A DNA stretch of 5,437 nt from Bacteroidales bacterium (GCA_030156305.1 JASGMZ010000207.1:1-5437); one strand, 5' to 3'; shown: positions 1 through 5,437, counted from the stretch's first letter. The notes: generated by a model not told the origin, from the sequence alone. Translations and numbers: made by a program.

Positions 1-228
1 CATTCAAGTGCTGAATTTGTCCTTGATTTTGTAAGAGTAATGCCTGGAGTTCCCAAAGCGGAAGTTAAATCTAGAATTATTCTTACTCCCGAACACGCTA
101 AACGTTTTTTTAATGCATTAAAAGATAATTTAGAGAAATTTGAAAAGATGCATGGACCAATAAAAAATTCTGATGGTGGAGGCCCCTCAATGCCAATGAA
201 TTTTGGTGGGCCTACAGCTCAAGCATAA
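1..228 (+). CDS. DUF3467 family protein, C-terminal part (5' end outside window)
   Basis: The reading frame is open from base 1 and ends in TAA at 226-228, giving 75 residues. The frame runs through the left edge (it begins HSSAEFVLDFVRVMPGVPKA), so the internal ATG at 40 is not the likely start; conserved family sequence lies before it. The segment with EFVLDFVRVMPGVPKAEVKS and then RIILTPEHAKRF is what I recognise as the core of DUF3467, a small family of about 100 residues common in Bacteroidota. An amphipathic helix follows (about residues 32-54), then a low-complexity Gly/Pro/Met tail (GGGPSMPMNFGG). The function is unknown; no catalytic motif, membrane segment or signal peptide is visible. 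From memory, related genes often sit just downstream of rpoC in Bacteroidota, but the upstream neighbour is not in this window. A strong hairpin terminator starts 13 bp after the stop, so this is the last gene of its transcript. Confidence 0.88.
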   Translation, partial: HSSAEFVLDFVRVMPGVPKAEVKSRIILTPEHAKRFFNALKDNLEKFEKMHGPIKNSDGGGPSMPMNFGGPTAQA

Positions 229-241
229 AATTTTTAAAACT

Positions 242-277
242 AAAAACCATCTCTTTATTTTAAGAGATGGTTTTTTT
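242..277. terminator. Bidirectional intrinsic terminator between converging genes
   Basis: A perfect 14-bp inverted repeat pairs 242-255 (AAAAACCATCTCTT) with 262-275 (AAGAGATGGTTTTT) around a 6-nt loop. On the plus strand it is followed by a T-run (271-277), ending the DUF3467 transcript. Read on the minus strand, the same hairpin also ends in a T-run (complement of the A-run at 242-246). It begins only a few bases after the stop codon of the cardiolipin synthase at 280-282, so one element probably serves both converging genes. Confidence 0.88.
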
Positions 278-279
278 GT

Positions 280-1764
280 TTATAATATTGGTGATAATAG
301 CCTTACAATGGATTCTTGTAATCTTACTCGTAAAGGACGGCTTTCCCATTCTTCTAAGGTTATTTGTTCACTTTTTTCCAGATCTTTTAAAAATTGTTGT
401 TTTATTTCATGGTTAAAATCTCGATCATAAACAATTGCATTAACTTCGAAATTATAGTCAAAGCTACGGTAATCCATATTGGCTGTGCCTATAATGCTCA
501 AATTGTTATCAATAATCATGGTTTTGGCATGGACAAACCCCTTTTTATATCTGAATATTTTAACTCCCGAAGCTAAAAGATCGGAGTAATAAGTATTAGA
601 TGCTGAGTTCAGAAGCCATGAGTCAGATTCTCCGGGGACCAATAATCGAACGTCAACTCCACTCAATGCAGCTTGTTTTATGGCTGTAATTATTCCCTGA
701 CTGGGAATAAAATAAGGGGTAGTTATAAAACATTCTTTCTCGGCATCAACAATAGCTTTAAAATATGCTGTCATTACTGTTTCTCTCAGTAAATCAGGCC
801 CACTTGAAATAATTTGAACCAGTTTTTTCGTATGATTATTTTTAAATTCCGGGAAAAAGGTAGAATCAAAAAATAGCGTTTGTCCTGATGAAAATTGCCA
901 ATCGAGTAAGAAAATATATTGTAAATAAAGAACAGCAGGCCCTTCAATTTTTAAATGAGTATCGCGCCAATAAAAAGATTTTTTTGTAGATAGATTGTTC
1001 GTGTATTTATCACCCAAATTTAAACCTCCAATAAAACCTGTTTTTCCGTCAATTACAACAATTTTTCTGTGATTTCTGTAATTAATACGGTTTGCCATAT
1101 AAGGGAAATAGGTTTTATAAAAAGGATAAATTTCTATCCCAGCCTTTTTAAGTTCGTTGATACTTTTATTTTTTAAATGGCGCGAGCCAAAATCATCATA
1201 TATAATCCTTATGGAAACTCCCTCGATGCGTTTTTTTATTAATATGGCCTTTAGCTGGTCAAAAATAATCCCATTTTCTATAATAAAATATTCAATGTGT
1301 ATGTAGTCTTTCGCTTTTTCTAACGCACTGAAAAGTGCAGGAAATTTTTCTTCTCCGTTAATAAGTAATTTTAGTTCATTGTTTCCTGTAAGGCCAAAAT
1401 AATTGTCATTTAATAACATTTTAGCCATAAGAAATTTATTGCCCAATATCTCGCGGTTTTCATTTATTAATTCCTCTGAATTGTTTTTAATCTGTTTTTT
1501 TAATTTCTGAATATATATCCTGTCTGAATCTTTTTTTGCCTCAAACATTTTTTTTCTTCGATAGTTCCTTCCCAGAAAAAAATAGATAATTAATCCTATA
1601 ACAGGGATAACAAAGATAAGAAGTATAAGTGATGAAGCTCTTACAGGGTCTCTGTTGTCTAACAAAATAGTAATTGATACAAGAATGGAAAGGATAAGGA
1701 TTATGAGAAAAAATACCTCGCTAAAAGTATTTATACTTGCAGGCGTGAGAGATATTGTATGCAT
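280..1764 (-). CDS. cls: Cardiolipin synthase (phospholipase D superfamily)
   Basis: The 494-residue protein is full length for bacterial cardiolipin synthases, which are membrane enzymes that join two phosphatidylglycerols into cardiolipin plus glycerol. Two N-terminal membrane helices are visible (about residues 17-35 and 43-64). The Asn-Arg-Asp-Pro between them and the Gly-Arg after the second are typical of the PLDc_N domain. A charged linker (about 66-110) leads into two PLD domains. The first HKD motif is H232, K234, D239 followed by Gly-Gly; the second is H412, K414, D419 followed by GTAN, so both catalytic halves are intact. Other family segments are IHIEYFI near 155, a Ser-Gly-Pro-Asp near the domain junction and TTPYFIPSQ before the second HKD. 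The start at 1762-1764 is chosen because the membrane segments follow at once; no Shine-Dalgarno is visible, as is usual in Bacteroidota. It lies 142 bp downstream of the transporter gene on the same strand and has its own promoter candidate. A different phosphatidyltransferase specificity within the family cannot be excluded. Confidence 0.95.
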   Translation of the reverse strand: MHTISLTPASINTFSEVFFLIILILSILVSITILLDNRDPVRASSLILLIFVIPVIGLIIYFFLGRNYRRKKMFEAKKDSDRIYIQKLKKQIKNNSEELINENREILGNKFLMAKMLLNDNYFGLTGNNELKLLINGEEKFPALFSALEKAKDYIHIEYFIIENGIIFDQLKAILIKKRIEGVSIRIIYDDFGSRHLKNKSINELKKAGIEIYPFYKTYFPYMANRINYRNHRKIVVIDGKTGFIGGLNLGDKYTNNLSTKKSFYWRDTHLKIEGPAVLYLQYIFLLDWQFSSGQTLFFDSTFFPEFKNNHTKKLVQIISSGPDLLRETVMTAYFKAIVDAEKECFITTPYFIPSQGIITAIKQAALSGVDVRLLVPGESDSWLLNSASNTYYSDLLASGVKIFRYKKGFVHAKTMIIDNNLSIIGTANMDYRSFDYNFEVNAIVYDRDFNHEIKQQFLKDLEKSEQITLEEWESRPLRVRLQESIVRLLSPIL

Positions 1765-1788
1765 CTATTTTGTTTTATGTTTCGAAGT

Positions 1789-1819
1789 TAAATTTATGCA
1801 AAATCCTTTTTTTCTCAAA
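1789..1819 (-). promoter_or_regulatory. Candidate Bacteroidota-type promoter for cls
   Basis: On the minus strand, TTTG (complement of 1816-1819) is followed after exactly 19 bp by TAAATTTA (complement of 1789-1796). This is one base off the Bacteroidota TTTG / TAnnTTTG consensus with its usual spacing. It would start transcription roughly 15-20 nt before the cls ATG. The region is very AT-rich, so a chance match is possible. Read-through from the upstream transporter gene is not excluded, since I see no convincing terminator between the two genes. Confidence 0.35.
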
Positions 1820-1906
1820 TATTAGCAGAATATTAATTATTCATTTTTTTTAAATTAATCTTTTAAAAACCTTCAAAGAGCTTTATCGGGTAGGGAATGA
1901 GAAAAT

Positions 1907-3166
1907 TTATAGAATAAAGATTTTCCAGATTAAATAATAAATACCTGCTGCACTTAATACAATTAATCCTATCCAGGATAAAATCCTAAGCCAACGTTTT
2001 GGTTTATGCTCCTCAGCAACATTTTTACCCATTACTACTTTAAAATTCAGATATCCCAAAACCGGCGCGGTTAAAAATGATAATGTAGTGGCTAAATCAA
2101 CCAGGAAACTCATCCCTTTTAAAAAGAATAGAAGTATAACAATCGTTCCGGAAAGTAAAATTAATAACCACATCCACGATAACCAGTTCCAGTTATCCGA
2201 ATCATTCTTCTTTAATTTTGTGAATATAAGTTCCGTAGCAGGTTTTAAAACTCTTGGATATGCATCTAAACAGGTTAAAGTAGTACTCGACATGGTGGTT
2301 AATGCTGCAACAGCAATAAATATATAGGCCCAGCTTCCCAGATTAGTTGTAAACAGATGAATAAGCTGCCCGGCAAAAACAGTCCCGTTTTCAGAAAAAG
2401 TATTCCCTGTACCGTACATTACCAATGCTCCAAGCGATAAGAATCCTATGGATAATACAGCTGTACCAATATATCCTACGTTAAAATCAAATAAAGATTC
2501 TTTTACCGAAGGAATATGTTTGCCTTGCTTACTTTTGGCTACCGACCAAAACGAATGCCATACCGAAATATCTATAGCCGAAGGCATCCAGCCGGCAAAA
2601 GCAATAAGTAGAGCAATATCTCCAAAATTCCAGTTAAAAGTAGTAGCAAATTCAGGTTGAGGATTAAATCCTTTGGTTGAGGCAGAAATAACAGCCACGA
2701 TAGTTGAAAATGCTAATAAAACAATGATAAATTTGATAATTTTATCTAAAAGGGAATACTTCCCAAAAGCTACAATTAAGCTTGCAGTGGTTAAAATTAT
2801 TATAGCCCAGGTTACCGTATTAAATGAGTTGGGAAAAACAAAAGAAAATAACCCTGCGGTTACTGCGGTTATCGCTGCCTGTAAAGTAAACATAGTAGCA
2901 ACTGTTAATAGCAGGTATAAAACCAAGGCCCATTTCCCTAATCGTTTGTAGCCGTGTAGTAAACTTTCGCCTGTTGCAGATGCATAGCGGGGGCCGTATT
3001 CAAAAAAAGGATATTTAAATAAATTGATGAGTAGAATAAGGCCTACTAACTGGAAACCATAAATAGCACCAGCGCGTGTTGATTGCACCAGATGCGATAC
3101 ACCAATGGCAGCACCTGCCCATAATAAGCCGGGTCCAAGTGATTTAATTGTATTTTTAAAGCTCAT
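1907..3166 (-). CDS. Nramp-family membrane transporter with non-canonical metal-site motifs
   Basis: The 419-residue protein has about 11 hydrophobic segments, at roughly residues 10-30, 34-57, 79-111, 117-135, 141-163, 183-206, 229-251, 276-300, 329-350, 352-378 and 392-416, as expected for the Nramp (SLC11/MntH) LeuT-like fold. The opening LGPGLLWAG and the AGAIYGFQL after TM1 align without gaps to the start of MntH proteins as I remember them. Classical Nramps are proton-coupled Mn2+/Fe2+ importers whose ion sits between DPGN in TM1 and MPH in TM6. Here the DPGN position reads G22-V23-S24-H25 and the MPH position reads M194-P195-S196. The metal-binding Asp and Asn are therefore absent while the TM6 Met is kept. 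D199 (TM6), D301 (TM8) and D357 (TM10) are acidic residues in or near the membrane. The fold assignment is fairly secure; the substrate is not, and Mn2+/Fe2+ import should not be assumed. The start is followed directly by the family N-terminus. It is transcribed divergently from etfB, with cls 142 bp downstream. Confidence 0.82.
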   Translation of the reverse strand: MSFKNTIKSLGPGLLWAGAAIGVSHLVQSTRAGAIYGFQLVGLILLINLFKYPFFEYGPRYASATGESLLHGYKRLGKWALVLYLLLTVATMFTLQAAITAVTAGLFSFVFPNSFNTVTWAIIILTTASLIVAFGKYSLLDKIIKFIIVLLAFSTIVAVISASTKGFNPQPEFATTFNWNFGDIALLIAFAGWMPSAIDISVWHSFWSVAKSKQGKHIPSVKESLFDFNVGYIGTAVLSIGFLSLGALVMYGTGNTFSENGTVFAGQLIHLFTTNLGSWAYIFIAVAALTTMSSTTLTCLDAYPRVLKPATELIFTKLKKNDSDNWNWLSWMWLLILLSGTIVILLFFLKGMSFLVDLATTLSFLTAPVLGYLNFKVVMGKNVAEEHKPKRWLRILSWIGLIVLSAAGIYYLIWKIFIL

Positions 3167-3190
3167 TTTGTGTTATAATTTGAAGTCGGA

Positions 3191-3221
3191 CAAATTTAAT
3201 AAGTTCAATGTTAAAAATAAA
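3191..3221 (-). promoter_or_regulatory. Candidate promoter for the Nramp-like gene
   Basis: On the minus strand TAAATTTG (complement of 3191-3198) is a perfect match to the Bacteroidota -7 element TAnnTTTG. TTTA (complement of 3218-3221) lies 19 bp upstream, one base off the -33 TTTG. The predicted start of transcription would be about 20 nt before the ATG at 3164-3166. The short leader is A/T-rich and has no Shine-Dalgarno sequence. Confidence 0.45.
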
Positions 3222-3302
3222 TTTTTTGGATATTTTTAAACCGATTTGATTCTATTTGAATAATATATACATATTTTTATAATTATTCGTAAGTTTGGAT
3301 TC

Positions 3303-3333
3303 TTGTTTTGTAAAACACTTATTTTTATATTTG
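3303..3333 (+). promoter_or_regulatory. Candidate promoter for etfBA
   Basis: TATATTTG at 3326-3333 matches the Bacteroidota -7 element TAnnTTTG exactly, and TTG at 3303-3305 lies 20 bp upstream in the -33 position. Transcription would begin near 3338-3342, leaving a leader of about 160 nt before the etfB ATG at 3503. A second -7-like sequence, TAAGTTTG at 3290-3297, lacks an upstream partner and is less convincing. Confidence 0.42.
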
Positions 3334-3348
3334 CCCACTTGTTTAAAG

Positions 3349-3381
3349 AAAATGATTTTTAGGCTATCTTATAATCATTTT
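3349..3381. repeat. 9-bp inverted repeat in presumed etfB leader (first)
   Basis: AAAATGATT (3349-3357) and AATCATTTT (3373-3381) are perfect inverted copies separated by 15 nt. The repeat lies just downstream of the predicted etfB transcription start, where it could form an mRNA hairpin or be an operator. The arms are AT-rich and the loop is long, so the stem would be weak and the repeat could be a chance occurrence. Confidence 0.3.
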
Positions 3382-3394
3382 AAAATTATAAATG

Positions 3395-3424
3395 ATAACA
3401 AATTAAAAATTAGGGATTTGTTAT
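3395..3424. repeat. 9-bp inverted repeat in presumed etfB leader (second)
   Basis: ATAACAAAT (3395-3403) and ATTTGTTAT (3416-3424) are perfect inverted copies around a 12-nt loop that ends in GGG. It follows the first inverted repeat by 13 bp and ends 78 bp before the etfB ATG. It may be a protein-binding site or a leader hairpin. No continuous T-run follows, so it is not a normal terminator. Chance is a real alternative in such AT-rich DNA. Confidence 0.3.
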
Positions 3425-3502
3425 TTTGGGGTTGTTAATTTTTTCAAATGCAATAATTAAACGATAAATATTATCACTAAATTAAAATAAAACCATAAAC
3501 AG

Positions 3503-4252
3503 ATGAAAATTCTAGTTTGCTTAAGTAATGTTCCGGATACAACAACAAAAGCAAAATTTAATAATGATAATACAGCTTTTGATACTGCCGGAGTACAATG
3601 GATTATTAATCCCTGGGATGAACTTGCGTTAACCAGGGCAATACAACTCAAACAAAATGCTGCAAATTCAATTGAAAATATTACGGTAATTACTGTAGGT
3701 GGTAAAGAAGCTGAACCCACTATAAGGAAAGCCTTAGCCATTGGCGCTGATGATGCAGTGCGTATTGATACTGAAGCTAAAGATGCTTACTTTGTTGCTG
3801 CACAAATTGCCGAATATGTTAAAAATAATCCTTATGATATTATTTTTGCGGGAATTGAATCCAGTGATTATAACGGATCAGCAGTGGGAGGTATGTTAGC
3901 AGAATTTTTAGATATCCCTTCTGTATCAGCTGTTTCATCAGTTGATTTTGAAAATGGAGAAGTAAAAATTACCCGCGATATTGATGGTGGCAAAGAGCTG
4001 GTTACTACAAAACTGCCTTTAGTTGCAATAGTACAAAAAGGTATTGCTAAGGAACCTATGATTGCTGCTATGCGTGGTATTATGATGGCCCGGAAAAAAC
4101 CCTTAAATGTTGTTCAACCTATTGATGTTGATGCTTTAACCGAATTTGTAGAATTCGAGTTGCCACAACCAAAACCTCCTTGTAAAATGGTTGAACCTGA
4201 AAATGTTAAAGAGTTGATAGATATGCTTCAAAACGAGGCCAAGGTTCTTTAA
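3503..4252 (+). CDS. etfB: Electron transfer flavoprotein, beta subunit
   Basis: The 249-residue protein has the usual EtfB length. EtfB pairs with EtfA to form the soluble FAD-containing carrier that accepts electrons from acyl-CoA and related dehydrogenases and passes them to the quinone pool. The N-terminus (MKILVCLSNVPDT) and INPWDELALTRAI near residue 35 are typical. The nucleotide-binding segment lies at about 117-139 (AGIESSD, then NGSAVGGMLAEFLDIP). The family signature region starts at R158 with Asp-Ile-Asp-Gly-Gly-Lys-Glu and continues to P172. The recognition loop that contacts the dehydrogenase is at about 184-200 (EPMIAAMRGIM, then ARKKP). Aligned without gaps to human ETF-beta as I remember it, the anchor Leu195 is M190 here. 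The ATG is chosen because the conserved N-terminus begins with it; the upstream sequence is A-rich and has no Shine-Dalgarno. etfA follows after 42 bp. I cannot decide from the sequence whether this ETF is bifurcating; a simple electron carrier is the default. Confidence 0.96.
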   Translation: MKILVCLSNVPDTTTKAKFNNDNTAFDTAGVQWIINPWDELALTRAIQLKQNAANSIENITVITVGGKEAEPTIRKALAIGADDAVRIDTEAKDAYFVAAQIAEYVKNNPYDIIFAGIESSDYNGSAVGGMLAEFLDIPSVSAVSSVDFENGEVKITRDIDGGKELVTTKLPLVAIVQKGIAKEPMIAAMRGIMMARKKPLNVVQPIDVDALTEFVEFELPQPKPPCKMVEPENVKELIDMLQNEAKVL

Positions 4253-4294
4253 TAAAATAAATAATTATTCATTAAGAATTTAATAAATTAAGAT

Positions 4295-5251
4295 ATGTCA
4301 GTATTAGTATTTACAGAAAATTGGGAGGGGAAATTTAAGAAGTTATCCTTCGAATTGGTTTCCTATGCAAGCAAAGTTGCAGAAATGCTAAATACCCAAA
4401 CCGTAGCTTTATCAATAGGTGATGTACAGGAAGATGAATTGAAAAAATTAAGCAATTATGGCGCCGACAAGATAGTTGTTGTAAACAACGATCAATTAAA
4501 TGTATTGGACAATCAGGCTTATGCTTCTGTTATTGCACAAGTTTCCGAAAAAGAAGAGGCTAAAGTAGTGGTTATTGCTTACAATAATATGGGAAAAGCA
4601 TTGGCCCCAAGGCTTTCCGTAAAATTAAAAGCGGGACTGGCTTCTGCTGTTACTAAATTGCCTACAAGTGTTGAACCATTTACTGTTTATAAAAAAGTGT
4701 TCTCGGGTAAAGCTTTTGCTAAAGTTGTGCTTAAGTCAGATGTTAAGATTCTTACGCTGGCTCAAAACTCTTTCGAGTTAATTGAAAATGCTAAAGAAGC
4801 ATCCATTGAACAATTCGATGCACAAATTGGAGAGATAAAAACAAAAGTTAAGGATGTACAAAAACAAACAGGACAGTTACTATTAACCGATGCAGAAATT
4901 GTTGTTTCTGGTGGCCGCGGGATGAAGTCGCCTGATAACTGGGCTCCAATAGAAGAGCTTGCAGGCCTGCTTAATGGTGCTACTGCTTGTTCTCGTCCTG
5001 TATCCGACGAAGGATGGAGGCCACAAGAAGAACATACAGGACAAACCGGAAAGATTATTGCTCCAAATCTCTATATCGCAGTTGGTATATCTGGTGCTAT
5101 TCAACATTTGGCTGGGGTTAGTGGCTCCAAATGTATTGTTGCCATTAATAACGATAAAGATGCACCTATTTTTGAAGCTGCTGATTATGGCATTGTTGGT
5201 GATGCACATAAAGTATTGCCGGAATTGATAAAAGCAATAAAAGAACTTTAA
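4295..5251 (+). CDS. etfA: Electron transfer flavoprotein, alpha subunit
   Basis: The 318-residue protein is full length for EtfA, the subunit that carries the redox-active FAD of the ETF heterodimer. The N-terminal domain (about residues 1-195) starts SVLVFTENWEGKFKK. The C-terminal FAD domain is complete: SGGRGMK at 205-211, a Ser-Arg at 233-234, HTGQTG at 247-252 and VGISGAIQH at 263-271. INND (284-287), then PIFEAADYGIVGD (291-303), closes the domain. The stretch from LYIAVGISGAIQH to AINN fits the PROSITE-type EtfA signature at every position I can check. It follows etfB by 42 bp with no terminator between, so the two are probably cotranscribed. No Shine-Dalgarno is visible before the ATG. 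A strong hairpin terminator begins 26 bp after the stop, so the unit seems to be only etfBA, without a linked dehydrogenase. Confidence 0.97.
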   Translation: MSVLVFTENWEGKFKKLSFELVSYASKVAEMLNTQTVALSIGDVQEDELKKLSNYGADKIVVVNNDQLNVLDNQAYASVIAQVSEKEEAKVVVIAYNNMGKALAPRLSVKLKAGLASAVTKLPTSVEPFTVYKKVFSGKAFAKVVLKSDVKILTLAQNSFELIENAKEASIEQFDAQIGEIKTKVKDVQKQTGQLLLTDAEIVVSGGRGMKSPDNWAPIEELAGLLNGATACSRPVSDEGWRPQEEHTGQTGKIIAPNLYIAVGISGAIQHLAGVSGSKCIVAINNDKDAPIFEAADYGIVGDAHKVLPELIKAIKEL

Positions 5252-5277
5252 TTAAAGGAATCATATAATATGAATAT

Positions 5278-5326
5278 AGCACAAAGACAAAATCCTGAAA
5301 ATATATCTTTTGTCTTTGTGCTTTTT
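5278..5326 (+). terminator. Intrinsic terminator of etfBA
   Basis: A perfect 15-bp stem pairs AGCACAAAGACAAAA (5278-5292) with TTTTGTCTTTGTGCT (5308-5322) around a 15-nt loop and is followed by a T-run (5322-5326). It begins 26 bp after the etfA stop. The 12 bases spanning the 3' end of the stem and the T-run (5318-5329) are repeated with one mismatch at 5330-5341, giving a second T-run just downstream. Confidence 0.88.
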
Positions 5327-5341
5327 ATTGTGCTTTTTATA
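5318..5341 (+). repeat. 12-bp tandem duplication at terminator tail
   Basis: GTGCTTTTTATT (5318-5329) is followed directly by GTGCTTTTTATA (5330-5341), with 11 of 12 bases identical. The unit contains the end of the terminator stem and its T-run. Local slippage is the simplest origin. The second copy of the 3' arm could also pair with the GCAC of the 5' arm, though far less stably than the first. Confidence 0.6.
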
Positions 5342-5382
5342 TATACTGTGAGCGGGCATAATCTGAGCTTTTATTTCTTATT

Positions 5383-5437
5383 CGTCATTGCGAATGCCGT
5401 GCCTGCCGGCAGGCAGGAAATGAAGCAATCTCTTGAT
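5383..5437. repeat. Dispersed intergenic repeat with GC-rich palindrome, cut by window edge
   Basis: The sequence CGTCATTGCGA (5383-5393), then GAAGCAATCTC (5422-5432) after a variable middle, matches a repeat I know from intergenic regions of many bacteria (GTCATTGCGA...GAAGCAATCTC). The middle holds the perfect 16-bp palindrome TGCCTGCCGGCAGGCA (5400-5415), strikingly GC-rich in this AT-rich window. ATTGC at 5387-5391 and GCAAT at 5425-5429 give an outer inverted pair, so the whole can fold as an imperfect hairpin. It lies after the etfBA terminator, a usual place for such elements. The right border is outside the window and any mobility is unproven. Confidence 0.65.

Larger units (their letters stand above)
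3167..3502. other. Divergent intergenic region between transporter and etfB
   Basis: This 336-bp, very AT-rich stretch separates two divergently transcribed genes. I find no credible protein gene, tRNA or recognisable riboswitch in it. It holds a promoter candidate for the transporter on the minus strand (3191-3221) and one for etfB on the plus strand (3303-3333). Two perfect 9-bp inverted repeats lie between the etfB promoter candidate and the etfB start, so the etfB mRNA may carry a leader of about 160 nt. Confidence 0.7.

Noticed and set aside
40..228. Start of the first gene at the ATG at 40
   Set aside because: Conserved DUF3467 sequence continues in frame upstream to base 1, so the ATG is an internal Met.
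203..576. Plus-strand open frames of 60-75 codons over the terminator and the end of cls
   Set aside because: They read through the terminator hairpin or are antisense to the second PLD domain of cls.
1832..1859. Inverted repeat ATTAATT / AATTAAT between transporter and cls as a terminator
   Set aside because: The arms are 7 bp of pure A/T with a 14-nt loop and no T-run in the right place on the minus strand; it is too weak to support.
2088..2951. Several plus-strand open frames of 70-92 codons across the transporter gene
   Set aside because: All are antisense to a full-length membrane protein and show no domain of their own.
3290..3297. TAAGTTTG as an alternative etfB promoter
   Set aside because: It fits the -7 consensus but no TTTG or TTG lies at the expected 19-21 bp upstream.
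3463..3475. Short inverted repeat GATAA/TTATC near the etfB start
   Set aside because: Five-base A/T-rich arms are expected often by chance in this composition.
3457..3741. Minus-strand open frame of 94 codons over the start of etfB
   Set aside because: It is antisense to a well-supported etfB, has no family resemblance and no promoter support.
4883..5209. Minus-strand open frame of 108 codons inside etfA
   Set aside because: It is antisense to the conserved FAD domain of EtfA, and its residues follow from the constrained codons of that domain.
5270..5437. Open frame from ATG at 5270 to the right edge (56 codons, hydrophobic start)
   Set aside because: It runs straight through the etfBA terminator hairpin, the 12-bp tandem repeat and the dispersed repeat. 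Its apparent protein is the translation of those elements, and no recognisable family is present.

Overview
This AT-rich window most likely comes from the phylum Bacteroidota. It carries a DUF3467 protein fragment of the kind found there and Bacteroidota-type EtfB/EtfA proteins. Its starts are preceded by A/T-rich leaders without a clear Shine-Dalgarno sequence. Candidate promoters fit the Bacteroidota TTTG / TAnnTTTG pattern, and the right edge carries a GTCATTGCGA...GAAGCAATCTC-type dispersed repeat. No genus can be assigned from the sequence alone.

Layout, left to right. (1) 1-228, plus strand: the 3' part of a DUF3467-family gene whose start lies outside the window. (2) 242-277: a perfect 14-bp hairpin flanked by an A-run and a T-run. 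It is shared by this gene and the converging minus-strand gene, so it is probably a bidirectional terminator. (3) 280-1764, minus: a complete cardiolipin synthase / phospholipase D-type phosphatidyltransferase. (4) 1907-3166, minus: a complete Nramp-fold membrane transporter in which the canonical TM1 metal motif DPGN reads GVSH and the TM6 motif MPH reads MPS. (5) 3167-3502: a 336-bp divergent intergenic region with a candidate promoter for each direction and two small inverted repeats in the presumed etfB leader. (6) 3503-4252 and 4295-5251, plus: etfB and etfA, the two subunits of electron transfer flavoprotein, with 42 bp between them and presumably one transcription unit. (7) 5278-5326: a strong 15-bp terminator hairpin. 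(8) 5383 to the edge: a dispersed repeat containing a 16-bp GC-rich palindrome.

How the genes relate: EtfB and EtfA form one heterodimer that takes electrons from flavin dehydrogenases such as acyl-CoA dehydrogenases. No dehydrogenase or ETF:quinone oxidoreductase gene lies in the window, and the terminator after etfA argues against one in the same transcript. The transporter and the cardiolipin synthase lie in tandem on the minus strand. The 142-bp gap between them and a separate promoter candidate suggest they need not be one operon, and no functional link is evident.

This is mostly an ordinary housekeeping region. I see no phage, CRISPR, toxin-antitoxin, defence or biosynthetic system. 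The most unusual point is the altered metal-site motif of the Nramp-like transporter.
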